A stretch of 6,427 nucleotides of DNA from an uncultured Burkholderiales Genera incertae sedis bacterium (GTDB lineage: Bacteria; Pseudomonadota; Gammaproteobacteria; Burkholderiales; Eutrophovitaceae), in contig CAJQMS010000063.1 of NCBI GenBank assembly GCA_905479505.1, positions 1 through 6,427 on the forward strand, given 5' to 3'. The notes beneath the pieces were generated by a model. The model did not search any database, was not told the origin of the DNA, and worked only from the letters and a program-made list of their open reading frames with translations. The translations under genes and the position numbers were made by a program. Positions 1 to 5,352 of the stretch are shown here, piece by piece. The stretch's first letter is position 1, and each line of letters starts with the position of its first letter.

Positions 1-60
1 CCACCAAGCCCAAAGACATTGAATGAGTACGAAGAATTTCGTAAAACAGACAAACAGTGA
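1..60 (+). CDS. Possible 3' end of an unidentified plus-strand gene (partial)
   Basis: Frame 1 is open from the left edge to a TGA at 58-60 and encodes 19 hydrophilic residues ending EYEEFRKTDKQ. That is a plausible protein tail, and the gene would converge on the cytochrome gene at 178-630. An open frame this short is expected by chance fairly often. Frame 3 also offers a short plausible tail (TKPKDIE, stop at 24-26). No domain can be recognised. Treat this only as a hint that a gene enters from the left. Confidence 0.3.
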   Translation, partial: PPSPKTLNEYEEFRKTDKQ

Positions 61-120
61 AAAGCAGGACAAGCGACCATCGACTCTGCCCTAAATCCGC
101 GAGCAAAAATCGCGCAAGAT

Positions 121-160
121 AAAAAATAGCAGGGCCTGACAAAAAGCCCCACTATTTTTT
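121..160 (-). terminator. Intrinsic terminator of the monoheme cytochrome c gene
   Basis: Outer arms 121-129 (AAAAAATAG) and 152-160 (CTATTTTTT) are perfect inverted repeats, and inner arms 132-135 (GGGC) and 146-149 (GCCC) pair around a 10-base loop. In the minus-strand RNA the two intervening positions form G-U wobbles (130/151 and 131/150), giving a continuous 15-bp stem whose 3' arm ends in six U residues. In the plus-strand RNA the same positions are C-A mismatches. The hairpin lies 17 bases past the cytochrome stop codon. It probably acts mainly leftward, although U-runs on both strands could allow weaker bidirectional use. Confidence 0.8.
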
Positions 161-177
161 CTCGGGAGGTGTCTCTA

Positions 178-630
178 TCAGTCAGGGAATACCATCGCGT
201 CCTGGTTTGCCGCAGCGGGGTCATCAATTTCTCCCGCCGCTATCCTCGCTTTTTCAGTTGCACGAAGATACGTGACCAAACTGACGATCTCGGCGTCGCT
301 CAATACGCTGCTAAACGCCCCCATCTTTCCGCCTCGGCTTCCGGTTCGCGGCGTTCCTGAGTAAATCGTTTCGAAAATCTCGCTGTTCGTATTGCCGCGG
401 AACATGAACTTACCGCAACTGAGGCAAGGAGCGCGGCCCGTACCGACCGCCTCTCCGCCATGACAAGCCGAACATTTCTCAGAAAAAATTCCCCGACCCT
501 GGTCAACGACTGTCATGTCACTGATCGGGACTGCCAAGTCATCAAGATGCATCTTGTGCTCCTCGGCGTGCGCGCCTGCCGCAAACAATAAGATACTAGC
601 TGTGAAAAATATCGTAAAACGTGATGTCAT
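178..630 (-). CDS. Exported monoheme class I cytochrome c
   Basis: This encodes 150 residues. Residues 1-22 look like a Sec signal peptide, with a hydrophobic core and an AHA cleavage site before EEH, so the protein should act in the periplasm. C53-S-A-C56-H57 is the covalent heme c site. M103 in GGKMGAF is the likely distal heme ligand, and the helix SDAEIVSLVTYLR that follows is typical of the class I fold. The expected role is electron transfer; the partner is unknown. An extra pair, C69-L-S-C72, follows the heme site. I chose the ATG at 628-630 because the signal peptide starts there and AGGGG lies about 9 bases upstream. The open frame extends back to a TTG at 687, which would put extra residues in front of the signal. 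The gene stands alone, with a strong terminator behind it and a divergent gene in front. The sampled rows are GC-rich compared with the right half of the window. Confidence 0.88.
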   Translation of the reverse strand: MTSRFTIFFTASILLFAAGAHAEEHKMHLDDLAVPISDMTVVDQGRGIFSEKCSACHGGEAVGTGRAPCLSCGKFMFRGNTNSEIFETIYSGTPRTGSRGGKMGAFSSVLSDAEIVSLVTYLRATEKARIAAGEIDDPAAANQDAMVFPD

Positions 631-792
631 GACCTGCGCCCCTAAAGTAATGATCAATTGTGAGCATACAGGTACTAAAAAGTTCAATAGAAACCTAGGC
701 TAATTCACTACGTAAAAGGTGCTTGCAAGAACCCTATCGGAACTTTTTGGTGTTCGGCCCGTTCTGACCCTTTTTTTGAAGAAAAGTGCGAG

Positions 793-1176
793 ATGATTAC
801 TGTTTTCTATGACGATCAGTGCGGTTTATGCCGCAAAGAGATTGCTGTTTATCAAAACCAAGACAAACACGGACTGTTTAACTGGCAACGCCTCTCGGAA
901 ACAACATTTGACCCTAATGAACAGCGGTTTAACCTAGTTCAAGCACTAGAGAGACTACATGTCATTAACCACCAGGGAGATGTGAAGATTGGGGTGGACG
1001 CTTTCATCTTGATTTGGAACCAATTACCGTACTGGAAAATTCTCGGATTTTTTGCGTCCGTAGCGCCAGTCAAATGGTTTCTAAATTTGGTTTATGACCA
1101 GTTCGCGAAGCGCCGGTTCAAACGTCTGGACCATTGTCAATTAGCACTTGCGGAGCAAATGAAAAAACAAACATAG
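793..1176 (+). CDS. DCC-family (DUF393) thiol-disulfide oxidoreductase-like protein
   Basis: This encodes 127 residues, a normal length for the DUF393/YuxK-like family. The N-terminus ITVFYDDQCGLCRKE carries the signature D-x-x-C-x-x-C, with D7, C10 and C13. The family usually has YDGxC, so D8 replaces the common glycine. A thioredoxin-like fold is inferred for the family, but substrates are poorly known. No signal peptide is visible, so it is probably cytoplasmic. The stretch around residues 75-100 (FILIWNQLPYWKILGFF) is rich in aromatic and hydrophobic residues, as in other members. The ATG directly precedes the conserved strand. The ribosome site is weak (GAAG, about 10 bases upstream). 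I found no convincing promoter in 631-792. It diverges from the cytochrome gene and converges on lpoB. Confidence 0.85.
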   Translation: MITVFYDDQCGLCRKEIAVYQNQDKHGLFNWQRLSETTFDPNEQRFNLVQALERLHVINHQGDVKIGVDAFILIWNQLPYWKILGFFASVAPVKWFLNLVYDQFAKRRFKRLDHCQLALAEQMKKQT

Positions 1177-1193
1177 AGTTGAAGACTAAAATG

Positions 1194-1211
1194 TGTCGCT
1201 GATCATCGACA
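1194..1211 (-). terminator. Weak hairpin downstream of lpoB (possible terminator)
   Basis: TGTCG (1194-1198) and CGACA (1207-1211) form a 5-bp stem with an 8-base loop, in the 56-base gap between two convergent genes. On the minus strand the stem is followed by CATTTTAG, a short interrupted U-run. It is the only hairpin candidate I see here, and it is too weak to be sure of. Confidence 0.25.
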
Positions 1212-1232
1212 AACAATCCACTCTCACGTCGC

Positions 1233-1811
1233 TCACTCGAGTACTTTCCGAATTTCAGTTTCATCGGACCATTCCAATATCCCAGTCCGGATATCCCAAA
1301 CCTGCAAATTGACTTTGTAATACACATCCCGAATATCCGAATTCTGTTTTACTATTGATCGTATATTTCCCTCCAATCGATACGCAGCACCCACCATTTC
1401 CCCTTTGGGAGCAGCAACTTCCTGATCGTAATATTCGTCATCCGCTTGACGATCTAACTCACTAATTTGCTGAGCCATCGCATCTTCGTCAACTACAAAC
1501 CGAACCACACCGCTGCGCGCCAACTCGGTTCGAATAGAATCGGTAATCCCGCGAGTATCAATGTATTCACTTGTGAGATTCTCAACATCCTGCACCGTAA
1601 TCAGTGGCCTCTTTCCCTCAACAACTAGTGGGGAGGTCAAAATGGAACGAGTCATTTGCTCCGCGATTGATTGAAGGTCAGTGGAGCCAAACTCAATCGT
1701 CACAGTCTCCACCCCTTTGGGGTCACCATACCTAACCGATTTAGAGCACCCCACGATGACGCTAACAACCATCAATAGTGCGACCAGCGGAAAATAAGCA
1801 GTTTTCAACAT
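1233..1811 (-). CDS. lpoB: Penicillin-binding protein activator LpoB (outer-membrane lipoprotein)
   Basis: This encodes 192 residues. The signal peptide ends in the lipobox VIVGC, with lipid-modified C22, and S23 at +2 fits outer-membrane sorting. In E. coli, LpoB binds and stimulates the peptidoglycan synthase PBP1B from the outer membrane. The sequence matches the LpoB family as I know it: VETVTIEFGSTDLQSIAEQM at the start of the globular domain, then a TRGITDSIRTEL segment, then YRLEGNIRSIVKQ, DVYYKVNLQVWDIRTG and ILEWSDETEIRK at the end. C22 is joined to the domain by only about a dozen residues. E. coli LpoB has a proline-rich linker of roughly 50. An acidic segment near residues 113-130 (QADDEYYDQE) lies between conserved blocks. 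It is the last gene of a three-lipoprotein operon, 11 bases after ycfL, with an ideal ribosome site overlapping the ycfL stop codon. Confidence 0.9.
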   Translation of the reverse strand: MLKTAYFPLVALLMVVSVIVGCSKSVRYGDPKGVETVTIEFGSTDLQSIAEQMTRSILTSPLVVEGKRPLITVQDVENLTSEYIDTRGITDSIRTELARSGVVRFVVDEDAMAQQISELDRQADDEYYDQEVAAPKGEMVGAAYRLEGNIRSIVKQNSDIRDVYYKVNLQVWDIRTGILEWSDETEIRKVLE

Positions 1812-1817
1812 CTCAGT

Positions 1818-1824
1818 ACCTCCT
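1818..1824 (-). promoter_or_regulatory. Ribosome binding site of lpoB overlapping the ycfL stop codon
   Basis: The minus strand reads AGGAGGT, a near-perfect Shine-Dalgarno sequence, 6 bases before the lpoB ATG. Its first two bases are the last two of the ycfL TAG (1823-1825). Ribosomes finishing ycfL therefore end directly on this site, which points to translational coupling. Confidence 0.8.
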
Positions 1825-2206
1825 ACTCTTTAATCAAAAATTTTGCGTCTGTCGCCAGCCAATTGGGTGCAGTACTACGAATTGTTTTAATTTCTTTGGA
1901 ATAGAAGTACACCGGTTTCCACGCTTCCTCATCACCAAGCAGCAAACCTTCCTCGTTCAACCAATCAAAACGATAAGCTAAAGTTCTCTCGGATTTTTTA
2001 GTATTCTCAACCTCAACAAAAATACGTAATATCCCGTCTTTGGAGATACACGACATGTTGATCACTTCGACGTCCTCGATGTCCCCCAGGTAGACAACAT
2101 CTCCCTTAGGACAAGCATTTTTTGCTCCAGAAAACGAACATGACGCTAAAAAGATCAGGCCGCTTAAAAAAACTAACCATCTAATTTGTTTCATCCAAAT
2201 GCTCAT
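1823..2206 (-). CDS. ycfL: YcfL-family (DUF1425) lipoprotein
   Basis: This encodes 127 residues. A hydrophobic signal peptide ends in the lipobox FLASC, with C23 as the lipidated residue and S24 at +2, so an outer-membrane lipoprotein is predicted. The rest resembles the YcfL/DUF1425 family: a beta-rich domain with VEVENTKKSERTLAYRFDWL and GLLLGDEEAWKPV, closing with the APNWLATDAKFLI block near the C-terminus. Two further cysteines, C32 and C53, could form a disulfide. The family's biochemical function is not established. In E. coli ycfL lies just before lpoB, and the order is the same here. I chose the ATG at 2204-2206 because GAGGAA lies just upstream; the in-frame ATG four codons later has no ribosome site. 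The gene begins 17 bases after the COG3014 gene. Confidence 0.88.
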   Translation of the reverse strand: MSIWMKQIRWLVFLSGLIFLASCSFSGAKNACPKGDVVYLGDIEDVEVINMSCISKDGILRIFVEVENTKKSERTLAYRFDWLNEEGLLLGDEEAWKPVYFYSKEIKTIRSTAPNWLATDAKFLIKE

Positions 2207-2223
2207 GTTTCCTCACTAATTGA

Positions 2224-3594
2224 TTAGTTAAACGAGACCTGGTTAACATACCATTGCGACCCCACTTGTCGGACAAAAAGTAACATAAATCGGCCAGTGA
2301 CGAGCACTTCCAAAGAATGGGAGCGTGATCCCGACCTGAGTTCCAATGTGCGCGTGCCGCGGGTAATCAGCTGACGGGCGATTCCGATATTGCGGGGTAA
2401 TAAGCGCCAGCTGCGGTCATCTGCTAACTCAGTAACAACTCCAGCCAACCCAATCAAACCGCCCATCAGACCGGAATCATCTAATTCATCAGCCGCATTT
2501 TGCATGGCAACTTTAACACCACTTCGAAGAATACCGCGCGCAATGATGGTAGGCATCTCATCTTTTAGAGCTCGACGAGACATCGCGTCAATGTCAACGA
2601 CATCTGAGCTAAATTGAAGCGATGACTCCCGCATGGTCAGCCCAACGTCCTCCGTCACTTGAGGTGCGTTATACGCAGGCGCTGAAAATGGAACGTAAGT
2701 GGCGTCGCCGCCTTGACCAATTAGAAGTGCAATCTCAATGGATTTTTTTACCGGTGCTAAACCGTGCTCGAAAATCACAAGCAAGTCTGTCGAGTCATCA
2801 ACCTTTGCGCGACTCATTCGAGTATTCAGGGTTTTTGCTCCCGGTAGCAAATCAAGCGCTTTAGGCCTGAGTTCGGCGGCCTTCCTGTAACCAGGCGCAG
2901 CAAGACTCGGCTCGCCCAATTGCTCGTATACAAACCCGGCAAGATAATGGCTCAAAGCATTTTCGTAACTATTCCGAAGATTGCTTATATCTGTGGACTC
3001 GAGGGTGTCGGCAGGATAGTCGGGAAAATCTAATAGGCTATAGTTTTTTTCGGTTTGCTCCGCCTGTAAATGTTGTCGTTGACGGCTCCGAAAGTTTTCA
3101 ATGACTGCCTCTCGTTCATGCGTTGCCTTAATCGCGACTCGCGCAGAAGGCATATCTTTCATCATGAGGTGAGTGAGGGCAATACGAGAGGCCAGCATCA
3201 CTTTCTCGAAATCATACCCTTGATAGGTTTTAATTTTATCGTTAATCAAAACGGAACCCACATCTTGTATGACCAGGCTTGAATCTAGCCTTGCCAATGA
3301 CTCCCAACTAGTAACGATCTTATTGGCAATCAACCAAGATCGTAGCGCTTGCTCATAGTCGCCTTGCAACCAATATAACTCACCCAGTTCAAGGTGATAA
3401 AGAAGCGTGTCGTCGTTCGAAGATAAGTATCCATGTGCATCAATAGCTTTCTCAAGGTTTCCTTGAGATAAAGCCTCTGAGACGTCACTGAGCCTGCTTT
3501 CGTAGCGAGATAACGATTGGCATCCGGTCAGGTTGATAGTGAATATAAGACACGCTAGATAACAACCGCGCGCCAAACTCCTAACTACCCCCAT
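2224..3594 (-). CDS. COG3014-type TPR lipoprotein
   Basis: This encodes 456 residues. The signal peptide ends in the lipobox NLTGC, with C25 as the lipidated residue and Q26 at +2, so it is probably anchored in the outer membrane facing the periplasm. Residues about 45-95 contain a TPR-like helix pair (LYHLELGELYWLQGDYEQAL) and 210-243 another (SHYLAGFVYEQLGEPSLAA). TPRs normally bind proteins or peptides. Residues 268-312 form a probable beta-rich domain. Residues 376-388 are a glycine-rich hydrophobic stretch. The C-terminal block ADDRSWRLLPRNIGIARQ resembles a conserved motif of this COG. Function is not established; from memory, such genes often lie next to ycfL and lpoB in gammaproteobacteria, suggesting a role with cell-wall synthases. 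It is the first gene of the operon, preceded by AAAGG 8 bases before the ATG and a strong promoter. Confidence 0.85.
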   Translation of the reverse strand: MGVVRSLARGCYLACLIFTINLTGCQSLSRYESRLSDVSEALSQGNLEKAIDAHGYLSSNDDTLLYHLELGELYWLQGDYEQALRSWLIANKIVTSWESLARLDSSLVIQDVGSVLINDKIKTYQGYDFEKVMLASRIALTHLMMKDMPSARVAIKATHEREAVIENFRSRQRQHLQAEQTEKNYSLLDFPDYPADTLESTDISNLRNSYENALSHYLAGFVYEQLGEPSLAAPGYRKAAELRPKALDLLPGAKTLNTRMSRAKVDDSTDLLVIFEHGLAPVKKSIEIALLIGQGGDATYVPFSAPAYNAPQVTEDVGLTMRESSLQFSSDVVDIDAMSRRALKDEMPTIIARGILRSGVKVAMQNAADELDDSGLMGGLIGLAGVVTELADDRSWRLLPRNIGIARQLITRGTRTLELRSGSRSHSLEVLVTGRFMLLFVRQVGSQWYVNQVSFN

Positions 3595-3618
3595 GAAAGC
3601 AACCTTTCCTCAAAAAAA

Positions 3619-3647
3619 ATCATAAATACGCGTCACCATGATGTCAA
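3619..3647 (-). promoter_or_regulatory. Sigma-70 promoter of the lipoprotein operon
   Basis: On the minus strand a perfect -35 box TTGACA (3642-3647) is followed, after exactly 17 bases, by TATGAT (3619-3624), which matches the -10 consensus at 5 of 6 positions. Transcription should start near 3612, leaving a leader of only about 18 bases before the COG3014 ATG at 3594. This leader includes the ribosome site. The near-consensus match suggests constitutive, fairly strong expression of the three genes. Confidence 0.78.
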
Positions 3648-3684
3648 TCTGCAATGTACCTATCTGGTGTAAACAAAGTCGACT

Positions 3685-3753
3685 GGGTACAAGTATCCCG
3701 TTCGCAATCATTTTATCAATTTATGCTTTAATGTCGTTAAAATTTATCGATAA
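3685..3753 (+). promoter_or_regulatory. AT-rich upstream region of the diheme cytochrome gene, with palindromes
   Basis: This part of the divergent gap precedes the cytochrome c4-like gene. It holds an imperfect palindrome GGGTACAAGTATCCC (3685-3699), then an AT-rich block with several -10-like hexamers (TATGCT, TTTAAT, TAAAAT) but no well-spaced -35. A perfect 10-bp palindrome, TTATCGATAA (3744-3753), follows. The promoter is probably here, and the palindromes could be operators. I cannot match either to a known regulator. Confidence 0.3.
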
Positions 3754-3777
3754 TTGCGCGGCGCTGAGGAAACACGA

Positions 3778-4356
3778 ATGTCTTTACTAAGCCTGATTGG
3801 ATTTACTTTACTTACCAGTGTGATGTGCAGTATTTCCCTCTCTTATGCCGAGGGTAAAACAGCTCAACAATTAGTTGGCGCTTGCGCGCGATGCCATGGA
3901 GCTGACGGAAATTCCAGCTCTGGTCAATATCCGAGTTTGGCCCGGCAAAATGAGGAATATCTCATCAAGCAATTACATGATTTCAAGTCAGGTGCACGAT
4001 CAAATGGTCAAATGTCACCACTTGTCGGCGTGCTGGATTCCGAAGATATTGCGATACTCGCTAAGTTTTATCATGAAGAGCACATCGTACGGCAACGTGG
4101 CATCGACGAGGACCTTGCTAAAATCGGCAAGAGCATCGCGATGGACCGCGGATGTAGTGTTTGCCATCAGGCAAACTATCGAGGAGCTGGGCTGGTGCCA
4201 CGTCTCTCTCGACAAAAAAGGGTGTATCTTGAGAAAACGATGAAGGACTTCAGGGACGAGAAGCGCATTAATGATAATGGCCTCAAAACAGATTCGATGA
4301 AGCCTCTCTCCGACGACGAAATCAAAGCCCTTTCTCATTTTCTAGCGGGAATGTGA
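3778..4356 (+). CDS. Cytochrome c4-like diheme cytochrome c
   Basis: This encodes 192 residues. Residues 1-24 are a Sec signal peptide with likely cleavage after SLSYA. C17 in the signal is not in a lipobox. The mature protein has two class I cytochrome domains, as in cytochrome c4. The first has C36-A-R-C39-H40 and probable ligand M79 (GQMSPL). The second has C126-S-V-C129-H130 and probable ligand M174 (DSMKPLSDDEIKAL). Length and duplicated layout fit the c4 family, which passes electrons to terminal oxidases or other reductases in the periplasm. The in-frame TTG at 3754 would put eight extra residues before the signal. I chose the ATG at 3778 because GAGGA ends 7 bases before it. It is transcribed alone, divergent from the lipoprotein operon. 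The partner oxidase is not in the window. Confidence 0.9.
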   Translation: MSLLSLIGFTLLTSVMCSISLSYAEGKTAQQLVGACARCHGADGNSSSGQYPSLARQNEEYLIKQLHDFKSGARSNGQMSPLVGVLDSEDIAILAKFYHEEHIVRQRGIDEDLAKIGKSIAMDRGCSVCHQANYRGAGLVPRLSRQKRVYLEKTMKDFRDEKRINDNGLKTDSMKPLSDDEIKALSHFLAGM

Positions 4357-4390
4357 ATTTCACGCCTAAAGGAATAAAAGATATTCTCAT

Positions 4391-4462
4391 TCTCGCGTAT
4401 GACAAACAGCATAACGAGAGTACCTTAAGGACACGGTAAAAGGTGTTTCGTCATACACACCT
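4391..4462 (+). repeat. Cluster of small inverted repeats between cytochrome and PhyH genes
   Basis: Three stems can be drawn in the 169-base gap. TCTCG (4391-4395) pairs with CGAGA (4415-4419), with TATG/CATA (4398-4401, 4410-4413) inside. ACCTT (4422-4426) pairs with AAGGT (4440-4444). AGGTGT (4441-4446) pairs with ACACCT (4457-4462). The last two share bases 4441-4444 and exclude each other. None is followed by a T-run, so none is a standard terminator. They may be mRNA structures or operator sites, or chance. Confidence 0.35.
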
Positions 4463-4476
4463 GCTTACACTATAAA
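4447..4476 (+). promoter_or_regulatory. Candidate promoter of the PhyH-DUF429 pair
   Basis: TATAAA (4471-4476) is a good -10 box, with TTCGTC (4447-4452) as a poor -35 at an 18-base spacing. The start would be near 4483, leaving a leader of about 43 bases before the ATG at 4526. The -35 box lies inside the loop of the 4441-4462 inverted repeat, where a bound regulator could block it. Confidence 0.35.
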
Positions 4477-4525
4477 AATTATTGATGATCTGCGTTAACC
4501 CAAAATTATTTCACAAGGACGAGTC

Positions 4526-5344
4526 ATGACGAAGATGAGTAACGAACAACTCGCATATTACAAGGAAAATGGCTACATATTCCCGGACTTTAAACTACCC
4601 GATGATCTCACTCATCGTCTCCAATCAGGTATTGACTCAGCCATACAACGATTGGGGGATAAGTTTAAGCCTGAGGATATTCCGAACCCCCACTTCCTCG
4701 ACTTTTCTTCAGAAGGTGTAAGCAACCCCTTCATGGAGGTTGCGTCACACCCTGGGATTCTTGATCTAGTGGAACAAATTATTGGACCCGACATCATTCT
4801 TTGGATAGCACGCGTTTTTTGTAAACCTAGCATCACAGGAAGAGAAGTGCCGTGGCATCAAGATGGGGAATACTGGCCAATGCGTCCACTTGAGACTTGT
4901 ACAGTTTGGATAGCTCTAGACGAGGTCACAACAAAAAATGGGTGCATGCGCTTTATTCCTGGATCACATGATGCTGGCTTATACAGGCATCACATGTCCG
5001 ACCGTAAAGACCTAGTTCTCAACCTGGAGCTTGATGACGATCAATTTGATGAGTCAAAAGCAGTCAATGTGGAATTAGCACCAGGGGCAATATCGATGCA
5101 TCACGTGAAGATAATCCACGGATCACACGCCAATACTTCGGCCAGTCGAAGAGCTGCACTCGTCCTACGCTACATGCCGGCATCGTCACACTATGACCGA
5201 TCCTTGGTCAACCATGATCGATTCAAGAGCCCATTCAACCTCACCGAGCAACCTTTGATGCTAATGCGCGGTAGTGACGTTTCTGGGAAAAATGATTTAG
5301 TTTCTAACCATGATTACTGGAAAGAACGTTACTCTAAAGTCTGA
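4526..5344 (+). CDS. PhyH-family Fe(II)/2-oxoglutarate-dependent dioxygenase
   Basis: This encodes 272 residues, a normal length for bacterial phytanoyl-CoA dioxygenase-like (PhyH) proteins. The iron triad is visible: H111 and D113 in VPWHQDGEYW and H198 in KIIHGSHANTS. R208 or R209 in ASRRAALVLRYMP is placed to bind the 2-oxoglutarate carboxylate. GCMRFIPGSH (139-148) and the closing block QPLMLMRGSD (242-251) also fit the family. Such enzymes hydroxylate, or otherwise oxidise, a small organic substrate using O2 and 2-oxoglutarate. The substrate cannot be read from the sequence, and the family name does not imply phytanoyl-CoA. There is no signal peptide, so it should be cytoplasmic. AAGGA ends 6 bases before the ATG. 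The DUF429 gene follows after only 8 bases. Confidence 0.92.
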   Translation: MTKMSNEQLAYYKENGYIFPDFKLPDDLTHRLQSGIDSAIQRLGDKFKPEDIPNPHFLDFSSEGVSNPFMEVASHPGILDLVEQIIGPDIILWIARVFCKPSITGREVPWHQDGEYWPMRPLETCTVWIALDEVTTKNGCMRFIPGSHDAGLYRHHMSDRKDLVLNLELDDDQFDESKAVNVELAPGAISMHHVKIIHGSHANTSASRRAALVLRYMPASSHYDRSLVNHDRFKSPFNLTEQPLMLMRGSDVSGKNDLVSNHDYWKERYSKV

Positions 5345-5347
5345 GGA
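5343..5347 (+). promoter_or_regulatory. Ribosome binding site that sets the TTG start of the DUF429 gene
   Basis: GAGGA begins inside the TGA stop codon of the PhyH gene (5342-5344) and ends 5 bases before TTG at 5353-5355. No in-frame ATG occurs before codon 52, which lies inside a conserved motif, so a TTG start is forced. A second TTG at 5359 is 11 bases from the site and less well spaced. The overlap implies translational coupling. Confidence 0.7.
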
Positions 5348-5352
5348 AATCC

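Noticed and set aside
69..72. Residues C69-L-S-C72 of the monoheme cytochrome (gene at 178-630; numbers here are residues) as a second heme site
   Set aside because: Class I heme c attachment needs CxxCH. The residue after C72 is glycine, not histidine.
98..114. CGCGA/TCGCG inverted repeat near the left edge
   Set aside because: The 5-bp stem has no T-run on either side and lies beyond the much stronger 121-160 hairpin, so it is not needed as a terminator.
655..664. AATTGTGAGC, identical to part of the lac operator, and a possible CRP half-site
   Set aside because: Only one half is present: the other arm (AGGTA) does not match TCACA or the operator's second half. Probably chance.
2390..3282. 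Plus-strand open frames opposite the COG3014 gene
   Set aside because: Short, without ribosome sites or recognisable motifs, and antisense to a well-supported lipoprotein gene with a strong promoter.
3875..4243. Open frame of 122 codons inside the diheme cytochrome gene
   Set aside because: It overlaps a gene with two heme motifs and a signal peptide, has no ribosome site and resembles no protein family. It is a frame shadow, as are the opposite-strand frames at 4015-4338 and 4612-4836.
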